From the NCBI GenBank assembly GCA_021323695.1, contig JAJPKN010000068.1, positions 124,001 through 188,000 of the forward strand: DNA of 64,000 nucleotides, written 5' to 3'. Positions within the stretch are counted from its first letter, which is position 1; each line of letters begins with the position of its first letter. The DNA is from Actinomycetota bacterium. GTDB taxonomy: Bacteria > Actinomycetota > Acidimicrobiia > Acidimicrobiales > Palsa-688. This document shows positions 1 through 11,844 of this stretch, one piece after another. The notes beneath the pieces are model-generated. The model ran no database searches and had not been told where the DNA came from. It worked only from the letters and a program-made list of their open reading frames with translations. The position numbers and the translations under genes were made by a program.

Positions 1-1
1 C

Positions 2-3160
<3,159 letters not shown>

Positions 3161-3197
3161 GGGGCGCCAGCTCGTTGCCGTGCGGGGGCCGGGCGGG

Positions 3198-4154
3198 GTG
3201 AGCGGGGCGCCGGTGGACATGGCCGCCCAGGTCGGCCCGCTGAGCCTGCCCAACCCAGTCATGACCGCCTCGGGCACCTCCGGCCACGGCACCGAGCTGG
3301 GCGCCTACCTCGACCTGGCTGCCCTCGGGGCGGTGGTGGTCAAGTCCCTCTCCGCCCGGCCCTGGCCCGGCAACCCGCCTCCTCGGCTGCTGCCGGTGGT
3401 GGGCGGGATGATGAACAGCGTGGGCCTGCAGAACCCGGGCCTGGCCGCGTGGGCGAGGCACGACCTCCCTGCGCTGGCCCGGAGCGGGGCACGGGTGGTG
3501 GTGAGCGTCTGGGGGCGGTCGGTGGAGGACTTCGGCGAGGTGGGCGAGCAGCTGGGCCAGCTGGTGGTGGAGGGCGGCCCAGCCAGCTGCGTGGTGGCCG
3601 TGGAGGCCAACATCAGCTGCCCCAACGTGGAAGACGGTGACAAGATGTTCGCCCACTCCGAGGCGGCGGCCGCGGCTGCGCTGGAGGCGCTCGTGGCCGG
3701 CCTGGGCCGGGCCGGGCTGCCGGTGTGGGCCAAGCTGAGCCCCAACGTGGCCAACCTGAGGGACATCGCCGGCGCGGTGCTGGCGGCCGGGGCCAACGGC
3801 CTGACCCTGGTGAACACCCTGATGGGCCTCGCCCTCGACCCGGCCACCGGCAAGGCCCGCCTGGGGGGCGGCGGGGGCGGCATCTCGGGCCCGGCGCTGC
3901 ACCCGGTGGCTGTGAGGGCGGTGTACGAGTGCCGCCGGGAGCTCCCCGGGGCGGCCATCATCGGCGTGGGAGGGGTGACCACGGGCTACGACGCGGCGGA
4001 GATGCTGGCCGCGGGGGCGGACGCGGTCCAGGTGGGCACGGCCAGCTTCGCCGACCCCCGGGCGCCGGCCCGGGTGCTGGCCGAGCTGGAGGCCTGGTGC
4101 CAGGGACATGGCTTGGCTAGCATCTCCGAGCTAGTGGGCAGGGCACATGACTGA
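3198..4154 (+). CDS. pyrD: Dihydroorotate dehydrogenase, class 1 (1B-like)
   Basis: Oxidises dihydroorotate to orotate with FMN. The NISCPN motif carries the class 1 catalytic cysteine (Cys141 from this start; codon 3618-3620), and GVGGVTTGYDAAEMLAAGADAVQVGTA is the FMN phosphate-binding C-terminus. About 318 aa, normal for the family. GTG 3198 was chosen because it gives the usual short lead before VDMAAQVGPLSLPNPV; GTG 3180 and ATG 3219 are possible. It lies between carB and pyrF and overlaps pyrF by 8 nt, so the genes are probably co-transcribed. The electron-transfer partner PyrK, usually beside class 1B pyrD, is not present here. Confidence 0.94.
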   Translation: MSGAPVDMAAQVGPLSLPNPVMTASGTSGHGTELGAYLDLAALGAVVVKSLSARPWPGNPPPRLLPVVGGMMNSVGLQNPGLAAWARHDLPALARSGARVVVSVWGRSVEDFGEVGEQLGQLVVEGGPASCVVAVEANISCPNVEDGDKMFAHSEAAAAAALEALVAGLGRAGLPVWAKLSPNVANLRDIAGAVLAAGANGLTLVNTLMGLALDPATGKARLGGGGGGISGPALHPVAVRAVYECRRELPGAAIIGVGGVTTGYDAAEMLAAGADAVQVGTASFADPRAPARVLAELEAWCQGHGLASISELVGRAHD

Positions 4155-4911
4155 GGCGCAGGCCGGGCCCGCCACCCGCGGGAGCGCCCTGCTGGCCGCG
4201 CGTGCCCGCTTGGCCACTGACCCCCGCCAGCGGCTGGTGCTCGCCTTGGACGTGGACGACTCGGTCGTCGCCATGCGTTGGGCGCTCCGGCTGCGGCCCT
4301 GGTTCGGGGTGGCCAAGGTGGGCATGGAGCTGTTCAGCGCCACCGGGCCGTCTGTCGTGGCTGAGCTGGTGGAGGCTGGCTTCAGCGTCTTCGCCGACCT
4401 CAAGCTGGCCGACATCCCGAACACCAACCGCAAGGCGGCGCGGGTCATCGGCGGGCTGGGGGCCTCCTACCTGACCGTCCACTCGTTCGCCCCAGCGTCC
4501 CTACGGGCGGGGGTGGAGGGATTTGCCGAAGGTGCCCAGAGCACCGGCTTGCCGCCTCCCCAGGTGCTGGCGGTCACGGTCCTCACCAGCGAGCCGGACG
4601 AGCCCGGGACGACCCGGGCGCAGCTGGAGGGCCGTGCCCGGGCAGCTCAGGAGGCCGGTTGCGGTGGGGTCGTCTGCGCCGCCGCTGACCTGAGCGTGGT
4701 GAGGGCAGTGGCCCCCGAGCTGTTGGCTGCCGTGCCGGGGGTACGGCCGGCCGGTGCGCCGGCGCACGACCAGGTCCGGGTCGCTACCCCGGCCGAGGCG
4801 CTGCGGGCAGGGGCTGACCTCTTGGTGGTCGGCCGGGCGGTGACCGCTGCCCCCGACCCCGAGGTGGTGGCGGCGGAGCTCCTGGCTGAGCTGGTCGGAG
4901 CGCCGGCCTAG
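4147..4911 (+). CDS. pyrF: Orotidine-5'-phosphate decarboxylase
   Basis: Decarboxylates OMP to UMP, the last step of de novo pyrimidine synthesis. LALDVDDS near the N-terminus, FADLKLADIPNT (the catalytic Asp-Lys-Asp region) and the C-terminal DQVRVATPAEALRAGADLLVVGRAVT phosphate-binding segment identify it. At 254 aa it is normal length. ATG 4147 overlaps the pyrD stop by 8 nt, which suggests translational coupling. Confidence 0.96.
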   Translation: MTEAQAGPATRGSALLAARARLATDPRQRLVLALDVDDSVVAMRWALRLRPWFGVAKVGMELFSATGPSVVAELVEAGFSVFADLKLADIPNTNRKAARVIGGLGASYLTVHSFAPASLRAGVEGFAEGAQSTGLPPPQVLAVTVLTSEPDEPGTTRAQLEGRARAAQEAGCGGVVCAAADLSVVRAVAPELLAAVPGVRPAGAPAHDQVRVATPAEALRAGADLLVVGRAVTAAPDPEVVAAELLAELVGAPA

Positions 4912-4972
4912 GCCGGGCCAGGGCCGCCGGCCGGGCAAGCTCCGAAATGCCCCGCGTGCGTGCCTGACGCGC

Positions 4973-4978
4973 TAAGGT
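4973..4978 (+). promoter_or_regulatory. Probable -10 box of mihF (leaderless)
   Basis: TAAGGT ends exactly 7 nt before ATG 4986, the spacing at which transcription would begin at the start codon. The same bases include an AAGG that could instead act as a weak ribosome binding site, so the two readings are not fully separable here. Confidence 0.5.
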
Positions 4979-4985
4979 GCGCTCC

Positions 4986-5300
4986 ATGCCTTTGCCGCCT
5001 GCTCTTTCTGCAGATCAACGCCAAGCCGCCCTGGCCAAAGCGGCTGCCGCCCGCCGGCAGCGTGCCGAGCTCAAGGACCGGCTCAAGATGGGCTCAGTTT
5101 CTCTGAAGGACCTTCTCGACCAGGGCCAAAACGATGAGGTCATAGGCAAGATGAAGGTCTTGGCCGTGCTCGAGAGCCTTCCTGGCCTGGGCAAGGTCAA
5201 GGCGCGCCGGGTGATGGACGAGGTGGGCATCTCTGATACCCGGCGGGTCCAGGGCCTCGGCGACCAGCAGCGCCGCAAGCTGCTGGACCGGTTGGGCTGA
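4986..5300 (+). CDS. mihF: Integration host factor, actinobacterial type
   Basis: Small nucleoid-associated DNA-bending protein of the actinobacterial mIHF family, unrelated in sequence to enteric IHF. The 104 aa product has a basic helical N-half (AKAAAARRQRAELKDRLK), then DEVIGKMKVLAVLESLPGLGKVKARRVMDEVGI, the conserved helix-two-turn-helix region. ATG 4986 is preferred over GTG 4977 because it matches the family's usual MxLPPL start and is 7 nt from a TAAGGT box. It sits directly upstream of gmk, the common actinobacterial order. Its stop codon is in the same frame as gmk. Confidence 0.95.
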   Translation: MPLPPALSADQRQAALAKAAAARRQRAELKDRLKMGSVSLKDLLDQGQNDEVIGKMKVLAVLESLPGLGKVKARRVMDEVGISDTRRVQGLGDQQRRKLLDRLG

Positions 5301-5315
5301 GCTACCACTGTCTGG

Positions 5316-5420
5316 CTGAGCACCTCCGGCCCTGAGCTGAGCACCTCCGGCCCTGAGCTGAGCACCTCCGGCCCTGAGCTGAGCACCTCCGGCCCTGAGC
5401 TGAGCACCTCCGGCCCTGAA
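5316..5420 (+). repeat. Five tandem copies of a 21-bp unit between mihF and gmk
   Basis: Five head-to-tail copies of a 21-bp unit starting ctgagcacctcc, at 5316, 5337, 5358, 5379 and 5400; only the last base of the final copy differs. The unit is exactly seven codons. In the frame shared by mihF and gmk it reads LSTSGPE with no stop between the mihF TGA (5298-5300) and the gmk GTG (5445). Confidence 0.97.
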
Positions 5421-5444
5421 CCGGCGCCCGCGCGCCGGCCACTG

Positions 5445-6008
5445 GTGTTCGTGGTGTTCGGCGCCGGCGGGGTGGGCAAGGGTGCGTTGGTGGGGCGGCT
5501 GCTCGAGCTGCGCCCGGGCCTGTGGCTGTCCCGCTCGTGGACCACCCGGGCTCGGCGGCCGGGGGAGCCCGAGGACGCGTACGTGTTCACCGACCGGGGT
5601 AGTTTCCTCGCCCGGGCCGAGGCCGGTGGGTTCATCGAGTGGAACGAGTTCGCCGGCAACGGCCACTTCTACGGGACGCCGACACTCGAGCCCCCTCCCG
5701 GCCACGACGTGCTGCTGGAGATCGACCTCAACGGCGCCCGGCAGGTGAAGAAGCGGTACCCGGGTGCCGTCCTCGTACTGGTCGTGGCACCTTCCAGCGA
5801 GGTGCGGGCGCAGCGGTTGCGCAGCCGGGGTGACGAGGAGGCGGCCGTCCGCCGGCGCCTGGAGCTGGGCGAAGCCGAAGAGGCCGCCGGGCGCCTGGTG
5901 GCCGACCATGTGGTGGTCAACGACGACCTGCAAAGGGCCGCCTCGGAGCTGGCTGGCATCGTCGACATGCACCGGGAGCGGGTGGCCGGTACGGTAAGCT
6001 CGCCGTGA
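5445..6008 (+). CDS. gmk: Guanylate kinase
   Basis: Phosphorylates GMP to GDP. The P-loop GAGGVGKG is at residues 6-13, followed by SRSWTTRARRPGE, NGHFYGTP, LLEIDLNGARQVKKRYPGA and RLRSRGDEEAAVRRRL, all Gmk landmarks. GTG 5445 is the first ATG, GTG or TTG after the mihF stop in this frame, but it leaves only five residues before the P-loop, shorter than usual, and there is no clear ribosome binding site. A repeat array open in the same frame lies just upstream, so an unusual start or readthrough from mihF cannot be excluded. Confidence 0.93.
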   Translation: MFVVFGAGGVGKGALVGRLLELRPGLWLSRSWTTRARRPGEPEDAYVFTDRGSFLARAEAGGFIEWNEFAGNGHFYGTPTLEPPPGHDVLLEIDLNGARQVKKRYPGAVLVLVVAPSSEVRAQRLRSRGDEEAAVRRRLELGEAEEAAGRLVADHVVVNDDLQRAASELAGIVDMHRERVAGTVSSP

Positions 6009-6083
6009 CCGGCGAGGCCCAGGCGGCAGCCCACTGCCATATTGCCTGCAGGGGCCCGCTGGCGTGCTGAGCGAGGAGGGCAT

Positions 6084-6374
6084 GTGGCTGAGAGACGGCC
6101 GACCATGATGGACCCACCTATCGAGGTGCTGCTCGAAAAGGTCGACTCCAAGTACACGCTGGTGAGCCTGGCGGCCAAACGGTGCCGGGAGGTCAACTCC
6201 TATTTCAACCAACTGGGGGAGGGCCTCGGCTCGATAGTCCCTCCCCAGGTGGCGTCCATATCCCGCAAGCCTCTGTCCATAGCCCTGGAAGAGATCGCGG
6301 CCGGGAAGATCACCTACCACCGCAGGACGGAGCTGGAAGCGGAGCCACCCCAGGAACAGGCGCTCAGCGAGTGA
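6084..6374 (+). CDS. rpoZ: RNA polymerase omega subunit
   Basis: Helps assemble and stabilise RNA polymerase by binding the beta' subunit. The sequence MDPPIEVLLEKVDSKYTLVSLAAKRCREVN and YFNQLGEGLGS match omega, and the 96 aa length fits. GTG 6084 is preferred because AGGAGG at 6074-6079 lies 4 nt upstream; ATG 6105 or 6108 would also give a complete omega. It lies between gmk and coaBC in the usual actinobacterial order. Confidence 0.94.
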   Translation: MAERRPTMMDPPIEVLLEKVDSKYTLVSLAAKRCREVNSYFNQLGEGLGSIVPPQVASISRKPLSIALEEIAAGKITYHRRTELEAEPPQEQALSE

Positions 6375-6408
6375 CCCGGGCGCGCCAGCCCGAGGTGGCT
6401 TGAGCGCC

Positions 6409-7710
6409 ATGGCGGCCCCGGCGCTGGCTGGGCGACGGGTCGTGCTGGGCGTGTGCGGCGGGGTTGCCGCCTACAAGGCGGTGGAGCTGTGCCGGCGGCT
6501 GACCACTGCCGGGGCGCGGGTGAGCCCAGTGCTGACCCGGGCAGCGGCCCGTTTCGTGGGGCCGGCCACCTTCAGCGCGTTGGCCTCCGAGCCGGCTCGG
6601 CTGTCGCTGTTCGACGACGTGGGCGGCGAAGCGGGCGGCCCCGTGCCCCATGTGCGGCTGGGCCGGGAGGCAGACGCCGTGGTGGTCGCCCCGGCCACGG
6701 CCCGCCTGATCGGCAGCTACGCCGCCGGCATATCGTCTGACCTGCTCACGGCCACGCTGCTGGTGACCCGCGCCCCGGTCCTCATCTGCCCGTCCATGCA
6801 CGCCGAGATGTGGCTGCACCCGGCGGTCCAGGACAACCTGGCGGTCCTGCGCCGCCGGGGTGCCCACGTCCTGGCCCCCGCAGATGGGCCGTTGGCCGGG
6901 GGGGACGTGGGCCCCGGCCGGCTCCCCGAACCAGCCGACATAGTCATGGCCCTGGCTGGCCTGCTCGAAGCGGCCGGCGCCCTGCGGGGGGTGAAGGCCG
7001 TGGTGAGCGCAGGGGGGACGCGCGAGCCGCTCGACCCGGTGCGCTACCTGGCCAACCGCAGCTCGGGCAAGCAGGGCTACGCCGTGGCCGCCGAGCTGGC
7101 TGCTCGGGGAGCACAGGTTTGCCTGGTCAGTGCCGCCTCTTTGGAGCCCCCGCCGGGGGTGGAGGTCAGGCGGGTCGAGACCGCGGCGGACATGGCCGAG
7201 GCGGTGCTGGCCGAGGCGGCCAACGCTCAGGTGGTGGTCATGGCCGCGGCCGTGGCCGACTTCCGCCCCGCCCAGGTGGCACCGGCCAAAGTCAAAAAGA
7301 CAGCCAACCCGCCTCCCCTGGAGCTGGTCCCCACGCTGGACATACTGGCGGAGCTCGGCGCTCGCCGGAGGGAGGGGCAGGTGCTGGTCGGCTTCGCCGC
7401 CGAGACGGCGGCCGGGCCCGAGCTGGCCGAACTGGGCCGCCAGAAGCTGGTCGCCAAGGGTGCCGACCTGGTCGTAGCCAACGACGTGAGCGCGCCGGGC
7501 GCCGGCTTCGGCGAGGACCGCCTGAGCGCCGTCATGGTGTCGGCGGGGTCGGTGGTGGACCTAGGCCTGGCCGACAAGCAGGCGGTGGCGGCCAAGGTGG
7601 TGGACGCGGTGGTGGAGATGCTGGGTGCCAAGGGCCTACTGTCGTCACCACAGGGTGCGCCACCGAAAACCCCGCCCGAAGCACCCGGCCAGGCCGAAGG
7701 GGGAGCCTAG
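6409..7710 (+). CDS. coaBC: Bifunctional phosphopantothenoylcysteine decarboxylase / phosphopantothenate-cysteine ligase
   Basis: Performs two steps of coenzyme A synthesis. The N-terminal flavoprotein half (about residues 10-180) has [15 protein letters not shown], the catalytic-His segment [19 protein letters not shown] and the substrate motif PSMHAEMW. The C-terminal ligase half has [31 protein letters not shown] and the KVKK lysine motif. ATG 6409 is chosen over TTG 6400 because GAGGTGG at 6392-6398 gives a 10-nt spacing. The PSMH form in place of PAMN is seen in other actinobacteria. 433 aa, normal. Confidence 0.96.
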   Translation: MAAPALAGRRVVLGVCGGVAAYKAVELCRRLTTAGARVSPVLTRAAARFVGPATFSALASEPARLSLFDDVGGEAGGPVPHVRLGREADAVVVAPATARLIGSYAAGISSDLLTATLLVTRAPVLICPSMHAEMWLHPAVQDNLAVLRRRGAHVLAPADGPLAGGDVGPGRLPEPADIVMALAGLLEAAGALRGVKAVVSAGGTREPLDPVRYLANRSSGKQGYAVAAELAARGAQVCLVSAASLEPPPGVEVRRVETAADMAEAVLAEAANAQVVVMAAAVADFRPAQVAPAKVKKTANPPPLELVPTLDILAELGARRREGQVLVGFAAETAAGPELAELGRQKLVAKGADLVVANDVSAPGAGFGEDRLSAVMVSAGSVVDLGLADKQAVAAKVVDAVVEMLGAKGLLSSPQGAPPKTPPEAPGQAEGGA

Positions 7711-7822
7711 GGGCACCACCGCCCTGTGCACCTTCGCCGGGGGCACCTCTGCCTGGGCCTTCCCGCCAAGGAGGCCAGGGAGCAAGAGGCCTGCGTCGCA
7801 CGAACAGACAAGGAGCAAGCTC

Positions 7823-9022
7823 GTGACCAAGTGGCAGTTCACTTCAGAGTCGGTGACCGAAGGGCACCCGGACAAGATGGCGGACCAGATCTCCGATGCC
7901 ATCTTGGACGCCATCTTGGCCCAGGACCCAGCGGCCCGGGTCGCCTGCGAGGCCCTGCTCACGACTGGGCTGGTCGTGGTGGCGGGGGAGATCACCACGA
8001 CCGCCTACGTCGAGATCCCCCAGATAGTGCGGGAGGTTGTCTCGAGCATCGGCTACACCAGCTCCGATGTCGGCTTCGACGGCCGTACTTGCGGGGTCGC
8101 GGTCTCGATCGGCCAGCAATCACCGGACATCGCGCTGGGCGTGGACCGGGCCTACGAGGTGCGCCACCACGACGGGGCCGGCTCGGCTGACTCATTGGAC
8201 GCCCAGGGTGCAGGCGACCAGGGGATGATGTTCGGTTTCGCCTGCGACGAGACCGAGGACCTCATGCCGGCGCCCATATGGCTGGCTCACCGCCTGGCCC
8301 GCCGCTTGGCGCAGGTGCGCAAGGCAGGTGTGCTGCCCTACCTGCGGCCCGACGGCAAGACCCAGGTGACCTTCGAGTACGAAGACGGCCGCCCCGTGCG
8401 CCTCCGGACGGTCCTGGTGTCGACCCAGCACAGCCCCAGCATCGACCTCGACACGCTGCTCAAGCCCGACCTGCGGGACCACGTGGTAGCACCGATGGTG
8501 CCCCCCGAGTTCGCCGAGGACAAGTACCAGCTGCTCACCAACCCCACGGGGCTGTTCGAGCACGGTGGCCCCGGGGCGGACACCGGCCTGACCGGGCGCA
8601 AGATCATCGTCGACACCTACGGGGGGGCAGCTCGCCACGGAGGTGGGTGCTTTTCGGGGAAGGACCCCTCCAAGGTGGACCGTTCGGCAAGCTACGCAGC
8701 CCGCTGGGTGGCCAAGCACGTGGTCGCCTCCGGAGCGGCCCGGCGTTGCGAGCTGCAGGTGGCCTACGCCATCGGGGTGGCCCGGCCGGTCTCGGTCATG
8801 GTGGACCTGTTCGGTACCGAGCAGGTCGACCCGGCCCGGGTCACCCGGGCCATCAACGAGGTCTTCGACCTGCGGCCCGCAGCCATCATCCGCGACCTCG
8901 ACCTCCGCCGGCCCATCTACCGGGCTACCGCTGCCTACGGGCACTTCGGGCGGCCGGACAAGGACTTCCCCTGGGAGGAGACGAGCCGGTTGGCCGACTT
9001 CAAGGCTGCCGTCGGGCTGTGA
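7823..9022 (+). CDS. metK: S-adenosylmethionine synthase
   Basis: Makes SAM from methionine and [23 protein letters not shown] at the N-terminus, [16 protein letters not shown] and [19 protein letters not shown] are the diagnostic motifs. GTG 7823 is the start because AAGGAG at 7810-7815 lies 7 nt upstream and the protein then begins as other MetKs do, at 399 aa; the frame stays open further upstream, but that part overlaps coaBC and resembles nothing. The 112-nt leader contains a small hairpin but no recognisable SAM riboswitch. It converges on cobO with a 2-nt gap. Confidence 0.97.
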   Translation: MTKWQFTSESVTEGHPDKMADQISDAILDAILAQDPAARVACEALLTTGLVVVAGEITTTAYVEIPQIVREVVSSIGYTSSDVGFDGRTCGVAVSIGQQSPDIALGVDRAYEVRHHDGAGSADSLDAQGAGDQGMMFGFACDETEDLMPAPIWLAHRLARRLAQVRKAGVLPYLRPDGKTQVTFEYEDGRPVRLRTVLVSTQHSPSIDLDTLLKPDLRDHVVAPMVPPEFAEDKYQLLTNPTGLFEHGGPGADTGLTGRKIIVDTYGGAARHGGGCFSGKDPSKVDRSASYAARWVAKHVVASGAARRCELQVAYAIGVARPVSVMVDLFGTEQVDPARVTRAINEVFDLRPAAIIRDLDLRRPIYRATAAYGHFGRPDKDFPWEETSRLADFKAAVGL

Positions 9023-9024
9023 CT

Positions 9025-9630
9025 TCAAAAGTCGATGCCCTTGGCCGCCATGATGCCGGCTTGGTAGGCGTGCTTGACGTTGCGCATGTCGGTGACCGTG
9101 TCGGCGATGCCCACTAACGCCGCCGGTGCGTCCCGGCCGGTGACGAACACGTTCACCTTGGCCGGGCGGCGGGCGATGCAGTCCAGGGCTTCGTCCAGGC
9201 TGACCCAGCCCCAGTTGAGCGGGTAGGTGAGCTCGTCCAGGACGACCAGGCGGTAGCGCCCTCCGCCGATGGCGTCCCTGGCCACCTGCCATCCGGCGCG
9301 GGCCAGTGCCGCCGAACGCTCCAGGTCCTGGCTGTCCCAGCTGAAGCCGTCGCCCACGGTGTGCACCTCAGCGCCGAGCTGGCTGAGCAGGCCCACCTCG
9401 CCCGAGTGCCAGTCACCCGACTTCACGAACTGCACCACGCAAACAGCCCAACCTCGGGCCAGCACCCGCAGGGCGGTCCCCATCGCGGCCGTGGTCTTGC
9501 CCTTGCCGTCCCCGGTGGCGACGAGCACGAGCGACGGCGCCCGCTTGGTGGCCCGGGCCGGTGGCGTGGTGGGAGGTTGCTGTGCCCCAGGTTGCGGTGC
9601 GACAGGTTGCGGTGCGGCAGGTTCCTCCAT
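9025..9630 (-). CDS. cobO: Corrinoid adenosyltransferase
   Basis: Transfers adenosyl from ATP to reduced corrinoids to make adenosylcobalamin precursors. The P-loop GDGKGKTT is at residues 40-47, LVVLDELTYPLNWGW is the conserved central motif, and the C-terminus KHAYQAGIMAAKGIDF is typical of the CobA/CobO family. ATG 9630 shares its A with the TGA of the upstream ATPase gene (TGATG), so the two are translationally coupled. The first 30 residues are a Pro/Ala/Gln-rich tail encoded by short imperfect repeats. It is the last gene of a cobalamin operon headed by a riboswitch. Confidence 0.95.
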   Translation of the reverse strand: MEEPAAPQPVAPQPGAQQPPTTPPARATKRAPSLVLVATGDGKGKTTAAMGTALRVLARGWAVCVVQFVKSGDWHSGEVGLLSQLGAEVHTVGDGFSWDSQDLERSAALARAGWQVARDAIGGGRYRLVVLDELTYPLNWGWVSLDEALDCIARRPAKVNVFVTGRDAPAALVGIADTVTDMRNVKHAYQAGIMAAKGIDF

Positions 9631-10580
9631 CACGGTCCCCTCGTGCTCGGGGCCGGCAACCTGACGGCCGGCCCGCCGGCTGGGCCGGTGGCTGAGCCGA
9701 GCCGGTCCGGGGCTACCACCGGCCCGGAGGCGCCAGCCAGGATCTCGACGGCTGCTCGGAAATGGCGGGCTACGTTGGCCTGGGTCAGCACCTGGCCAGG
9801 AGGGCCTGAGAGCACGGCGCGGCCATCGGACAGCACGGTAAGGCGGTCCGAGTACTGGCCGGCCAACGTGAGGTCATGCAGGGCGCAGACCACGGTGAGG
9901 CCGACCTCGTGGCGCAGTTCGTCAGCCAGGCCGAGCACCTGCTGGGCATGGCCCAGGTCCAAGGAGGCCGTGGGCTCGTCCATGAGCAGGACGGGGGCCT
10001 CTTGGACGAGCGCCCGGGCCAGGACCGCCCGTTGGGCTTCGCCCCCGGACAGTTCCCCCAGCCGTCGCCCGGCCAGGCGGCCCAGCTGGAGGCGGCCCAG
10101 CACCTCCGAGGTGACCCGGCGGTCCCTGGCCGTCTCGGCACCCAGGTAGGAGTGGTGGGCGGAGCGGCCCAGCAGCACGTAGTCCGTCACCGTCATGGAC
10201 GGAGGCAAGACCGGCCGCTGAGGGACATAGGCCACTGTGCGTGCCCACGCCCGCCGGCTGGGGACCGGGCCGGTGCGCCGGGTGCGCGCCCAGGGACGCC
10301 GCCTGGGGACCGGGGCGGCACTTGCCCCTGTCCGCCCACCCCCACCCGTGCGGGCAGCGGCCCGTCCGCCCGGCCCGGGAAGGGCCGCGGCCTGGTGGGT
10401 GGCAACGGCGATGAAGCCCTCGTAGGGGACGAGGCCGGCGATGGCCCTGAGGAGCGTGGACTTGCCCGCGCCGTTGGGGCCGACCAGGCCCAACCAGCCG
10501 CCGGGCTCGACCTGCAAGGAGATGCCGGCCACGGCGGTAGTGCCCCCGAAGCGCACCGACACGTCTTCCAGGCGGAGCAC
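9630..10580 (-). CDS. ABC transporter ATPase, cobalamin/iron-chelate type (BtuD-like)
   Basis: Probably powers corrinoid uptake with the adjacent permease. Walker A is GPNGAGKST, the signature is LSGGEAQRAVLARAL, Walker B is VLLMDEPTASLDLGH and the switch His is in CALHDL. Between Walker A and the Q-loop (YVPQRPVLPP) there is an extra segment of about 60 residues rich in Ala, Gly, Arg and Pro, encoded by about 10230-10420, which contains a duplicated R-R-x-W-A-R-T stretch. GTG 10580 follows a GGGGG-rich ribosome binding site and starts 2 nt after the permease stop. The cobalamin assignment rests on the riboswitch and cobO; without those, iron-siderophore would be equally possible. Confidence 0.88.
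   Translation of the reverse strand: MLRLEDVSVRFGGTTAVAGISLQVEPGGWLGLVGPNGAGKSTLLRAIAGLVPYEGFIAVATHQAAALPGPGGRAAARTGGGGRTGASAAPVPRRRPWARTRRTGPVPSRRAWARTVAYVPQRPVLPPSMTVTDYVLLGRSAHHSYLGAETARDRRVTSEVLGRLQLGRLAGRRLGELSGGEAQRAVLARALVQEAPVLLMDEPTASLDLGHAQQVLGLADELRHEVGLTVVCALHDLTLAGQYSDRLTVLSDGRAVLSGPPGQVLTQANVARHFRAAVEILAGASGPVVAPDRLGSATGPAGGPAVRLPAPSTRGP
10237..10314 (-). repeat. Imperfect in-frame duplication inside the BtuD-like gene
   Basis: Two 33-bp copies at 10237-10269 and 10282-10314, offset by 45 bp (15 codons), with about six mismatches. They encode the repeated Arg/Trp-rich stretch in the extra segment of the ATPase. Confidence 0.8.
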
Positions 10581-10582
10581 CT

Positions 10583-11695
10583 TCAGGCCCCCTGCCTGGC
10601 CTGGCGAAGCACGACGAGGAAGAAGGGGGCGCCCAAGAAGGCGGTGACCACCCCCAGGGGCAGCTCCTCGGGGGACAGCACGGCCCGGGCCAAGAGGTCG
10701 GCCAGCACCAAGAACCCGGCTCCGAACAGGACAGACAGGGGCAGGATGCGCCGGTAGCTGGGGCCGGCCAGCAGGCGGATGGTGTGGGGCACGATGATGC
10801 CGACGAAGCCGATGAGCCCGCTCACCGACACCGCGGCGGCGGTGCCCAAGGTAGCCGCCGCGACCACGACCAGGCGTGCCCGCCCGGCGTGGACCCCGAG
10901 GCTGGTGGCCTCCTCGTCCCCCACCGCGAGCACGTCGATCACCCGCCGGAGCGCGACCAGCACCGCCATGGCAATCGCGACGTAGGGCAGCACCTGTACG
11001 ACCTGGGCCCAGCCGGCAGTGGCCAGGCCGCCCAGGATCCAGTGGTAGACGGCCGTCAGGTCGACGCTCGAGCTTTGCTGGAGCAAGAAGGTCTGCACCG
11101 CGGTGAAAAAGGCGGCCACGGCCACTCCGGCCAGCACGAGGGACGCCGCCGAGGGCTGGCTGCCCCGGCGACGGCCGAGAGCGAACGTGGCTGCTACAGC
11201 CAGCAGGCCCCCGCCAAAGGCCATCGGTTGCACGGCTGCGCCCGGGAGGTGCCCCAGCAACGGCCCGTCCACCAGCGCCAAGGTGGCCCCCAGCCCCGCC
11301 CCCGAAGCGATCCCGAGCAGGTAGGGGTCGGCCAGAGGGTTGGAGAACACCCCCTGGTAGGACGCCCCGGCCACGGCCAGCATGGCGCCCACCAGGCAGC
11401 CCAGCACCATCCTGGGCATCCGCAGCTGCCAGACGACGGTGGCCGCCAGGCCGCTGTGCAGGTGGACGAAGGGCAACCGGCTGGCTAGTGCTTGCAGCAC
11501 GGTGGCCGGGGAGAAGCCGGCTGGGCCCACCAAGATGCTGGCCGTTGCCGACACCAGCAAGAACGCGACGCCCGCCAGCACCTGGACCGGGGCGAGCCGG
11601 GTAGGCCGCAGGCGCGGTGGCGGCTGGCTCGGGAGAGGCCCGAGCACCGCTTCGCCTGCGTGCAGCCTGGGGTGAGCGGGGGCGCTGGTGCTCAC
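10583..11695 (-). CDS. ABC transporter permease, FecCD/BtuC family
   Basis: Integral membrane subunit for uptake of a corrinoid or similar chelate. RMPRMVLGCLVGAMLAVAGASYQGVFSNPLADPYLLGIASGA and GLIGFVGIIVPHTIRLL are FecCD landmarks; about ten hydrophobic segments are visible. GTG 11695 is chosen because it overlaps the stop of a 22-codon leader ORF (GTGA) and removes an unlikely Arg-rich extension that would run into the riboswitch. About 370 aa. No periplasmic binding protein (BtuF) gene lies in the operon. Confidence 0.92.
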   Translation of the reverse strand: MSTSAPAHPRLHAGEAVLGPLPSQPPPRLRPTRLAPVQVLAGVAFLLVSATASILVGPAGFSPATVLQALASRLPFVHLHSGLAATVVWQLRMPRMVLGCLVGAMLAVAGASYQGVFSNPLADPYLLGIASGAGLGATLALVDGPLLGHLPGAAVQPMAFGGGLLAVAATFALGRRRGSQPSAASLVLAGVAVAAFFTAVQTFLLQQSSSVDLTAVYHWILGGLATAGWAQVVQVLPYVAIAMAVLVALRRVIDVLAVGDEEATSLGVHAGRARLVVVAAATLGTAAAVSVSGLIGFVGIIVPHTIRLLAGPSYRRILPLSVLFGAGFLVLADLLARAVLSPEELPLGVVTAFLGAPFFLVVLRQARQGA

Positions 11696-11760
11696 GAGCG
11701 CTGCAGGGGGGCCGGCCTGCCCGCCCCGGCACCGGGGGCCACGGCCCGCTGTCTTGGCAT
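11692..11760 (-). CDS. 22-residue leader ORF upstream of the BtuC-like permease
   Basis: A short ORF (starts MPRQRAV, ends PAPLQRS) with the strongest ribosome binding site of the operon, AAAAGGAGG at 11767-11775, 6 nt before ATG 11760. Its TGA overlaps the GTG of the permease gene (GTGA), so ribosomes finishing it could restart on the permease. It lies just downstream of the cobalamin riboswitch, so the riboswitch probably gates this site. No similarity to known proteins is recognised; it may be purely regulatory. Confidence 0.6.
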   Translation of the reverse strand: MPRQRAVAPGAGAGRPAPLQRS

Positions 11761-11844
11761 GGCGTTCCTCCTTTTGGTCGAGGTGGACGCCTGGGGACAG
11801 GGGCGGGACCCTGCGACCAGCCCGTTGCCTCGACGTGCTCGGTC

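Noticed and set aside
5316-5420. CRISPR-like array at 5.3 kb
   Set aside because: The units are directly tandem with no spacers and no cas genes nearby. The arrays at 24.7 and 27.6 kb were rejected on the same grounds.
7625-7822. N-terminal extension of metK
   Set aside because: It overlaps coaBC, matches nothing in MetK, and GTG 7823 has a good ribosome binding site.
7711-7822. Possible SAM riboswitch before metK
   Set aside because: One small hairpin (about 7750-7776) is visible, but none of the conserved SAM-riboswitch cores could be found.
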